A DNA stretch of 14,509 nt from SIG565 sp964607025 (GTDB taxonomy: Bacteria; Bacillota; Clostridia; Oscillospirales; Acutalibacteraceae), in the NCBI GenBank assembly GCA_964607025.1, contig CAZSIL010000032.1:1-14509 (forward strand). Reading direction: 5' to 3'. The notes below the pieces were generated by a model that worked only from the letters and a program-made list of their open reading frames with translations, made no database searches and was not told the DNA's origin. The stretch's first letter is position 1. Each line of letters starts with the position of its first letter. A program made the position numbers and the translations under genes. Of the stretch, positions 14,086 through 14,509 are shown one piece after another.

Positions 14086-14126
14086 AAAAAACGGTGCAAA
14101 TCGAAATCTCCTTCGACTTGCACCGT
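14086..14126 (-). terminator. Intrinsic terminator of the minus-strand small transcription unit
   Basis: ACGGTGCAA (14091-14099) pairs with TTGCACCGT (14118-14126). After one mismatch, TCGAA pairs with TTCGA, leaving a 6-base loop. On the minus strand the stem ends in a run of at least six T residues (14086-14091 as A on the plus strand). It is the strongest terminator in the window and stands 34 bases after the stop of the 36-codon ORF. Confidence 0.85.
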
Positions 14127-14159
14127 CATTATCCTAATAACTTATAATCCTATAACAGA

Positions 14160-14270
14160 CTATACTGAAATTTGGGTACGACAATACAAGCCCGACCGAT
14201 ACCAATACATAGTATCTTCGCCGTGCATAGGGACAGTATTAGTATTGAGAACAAAATTCTTAACTGTCAT
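14160..14270 (-). CDS. Small 36-residue ORF under a consensus promoter
   Basis: The minus-strand frame starts at ATG 14268-14270, begins MTVKNFVLNTNTVPMHGEDT, contains MYWYRSGLYC and ends at TAG 14160-14162. GAAAGGA (14279-14285 on the opposite strand) lies 8 bases upstream. A perfect promoter sits ~30 bases before the start and a strong terminator 34 bases after the stop, giving a transcript of about 210 bases. No homologue is recognised, and there is no signal peptide or clear hydrophobic segment. It could be a genuine small protein, a leader peptide for an attenuator (the terminator) controlling something that used to follow, or incidental coding in a small RNA. Confidence 0.45.
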   Translation of the reverse strand: MTVKNFVLNTNTVPMHGEDTMYWYRSGLYCRTQISV

Positions 14271-14299
14271 TGCCGTAGTCCTTTCAGAAAGTTTTGTAC

Positions 14300-14328
14300 A
14301 TTATATAACTTTTATGCGTGTATGTCAA
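14300..14328 (-). promoter_or_regulatory. Perfect consensus sigma-A promoter, minus strand
   Basis: On the minus strand TTGACA (14323-14328), exactly 17 bases, TATAAT (14300-14305): all 12 consensus positions with ideal spacing. Transcription would start near 14293 and run leftward into the 36-codon ORF. Confidence 0.9.
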
Positions 14329-14364
14329 TACATTGCGAGCATTTCATAAGTGACATTAGAAAAA

Positions 14365-14376
14365 AAGTGTACACTT
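14365..14376. promoter_or_regulatory. 12-base perfect palindrome, possible operator
   Basis: AAGTGTACACTT is a perfect 12-base palindrome. It overlaps a possible plus-strand -35 (TGTACA, 14368-14373), which is 17 bases from TATATA (14391-14396) preceded by TGA. It lies 37 bases upstream of the minus-strand consensus promoter. The site is well placed to act on both divergent units. Confidence 0.4.
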
Positions 14377-14413
14377 GTTATGCAAGATGATATATATATT
14401 TTTCTTGCTTTTT

Positions 14414-14448
14414 AGAGGTGCGCTTTCTATATTGTAGGCGCATCTTTT
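14414..14448 (+). terminator. Terminator/attenuator hairpin upstream of the right-edge gene
   Basis: AGAGGTGCGC (14414-14423) pairs with GCGCATCTTT (14438-14447) as a 10-bp RNA stem with two G-U pairs and a 14-base loop, its 3' arm running into a T-run. It stands between the candidate promoter and the tiny ORF at 14472, the position of an attenuator. Confidence 0.55.
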
Positions 14449-14471
14449 AAGTTGAATAAGGAGGAATTGAA

Positions 14472-14504
14472 ATGTGCGCAAAAGCAGTATTGAAAAGATG
14501 TTGA
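14472..14504 (+). CDS. 10-residue leader-peptide-like ORF
   Basis: AAGGAGG (a near-perfect ribosome binding site) precedes ATG 14472, which opens a 10-codon frame, MCAKAVLKRC, ending at TGA 14502-14504. A second ATG at 14498 (ATG TTG AGC AAA) overlaps its end in another frame and runs off the window, which suggests translational coupling to a real gene beyond the edge. The alternative is that a frameshift lies in the N-terminus of that gene. Confidence 0.35.
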   Translation: MCAKAVLKRC

Positions 14505-14509
14505 GCAAA

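Larger units (their letters stand above)
14006..14509. other. Right-edge regulatory region with divergent small transcription units
   Basis: No gene of normal size lies here. On the minus strand it holds a consensus promoter (14300-14328), a 36-codon ORF (14160-14270) and a terminator (14086-14126). On the plus strand it holds a palindrome (14365-14376) overlapping a possible promoter, a terminator-like hairpin (14414-14448), and a tiny leader ORF (14472-14504) overlapping a new start at 14498. A 72-codon plus-strand frame at 14172-14390 lacks a ribosome binding site and is antisense to the promoter and small ORF, so it is not called. Confidence 0.55.

Noticed and set aside
14172..14390. 72-codon plus-strand open frame
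   Set aside because: It runs antisense through a perfect minus-strand promoter and the 36-codon ORF and has no ribosome binding site.

Overview
The window looks like accessory chromosome of a low-GC Gram-positive bacterium, most likely an anaerobic Clostridia/Oscillospiraceae-type gut organism. The evidence is AT-rich DNA, strong AGGAGG-type ribosome binding sites, sigma-A-like promoters, an AraC/GyrI-type regulator, an IS200-like element with clostridial-style hairpin ends, and a lipobox lipoprotein. The organism is inferred; no ribosomal or tRNA gene is present to settle it.

Layout. Bases 1-89 hold the tail of a broken XRE/HTH gene. From 257 to 1810 lies a sigma-70/ECF-like sigma factor with an unusual ~340-residue C-terminal extension. 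Bases 1811-2280 hold a 5'-truncated minus-strand gene remnant that still has its own terminator. A cluster of plus-strand genes follows: an AraC-family regulator with two GyrI-like sensor halves (2290-3552), a 587-residue protein with a possible degenerate papain-like/BtrH-type front and a lectin-like beta-sandwich tail (3645-5408), an unrecognised 394-residue protein (5437-6621), a lipoprotein (6792-7469), and a 334-residue divergent paralogue of the 394-residue protein (7868-8872). After these comes an APH-like phosphotransferase split by one in-frame TAA just before its catalytic motif (9208-10170). A second sigma factor with the same extended architecture (10584-12212) closes the cluster.

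Downstream of the second sigma factor is an IS200-like insertion sequence whose transposase carries an in-frame TAA just before the HUH motif, so it is probably immobile unless helped in trans. Its right end abuts a near-consensus promoter for a class I SAM-dependent methyltransferase (13127-14005). The last 500 bases are regulatory. On the minus strand a perfect TTGACA-17-TATAAT promoter drives a 36-codon ORF that ends in a hairpin terminator. On the plus strand, at the right edge, a hairpin/terminator is followed by a 10-residue leader-peptide-like ORF that overlaps the start of whatever gene comes next.

The most distinctive content is the region bracketed by two paralogous extended sigma factors, with a pair of paralogous orphan proteins of unknown family between them. 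A working hypothesis is that the sigma factors are self-contained one-component regulators: sigma2 and sigma4, then a winged helix, then a possible sensor domain carrying an RP-D/N-[DG]-G-x-W motif. They may control this cluster or neighbouring genes. No anti-sigma factor is recognisable beside either one. Everything about function beyond domain recognition is inference.
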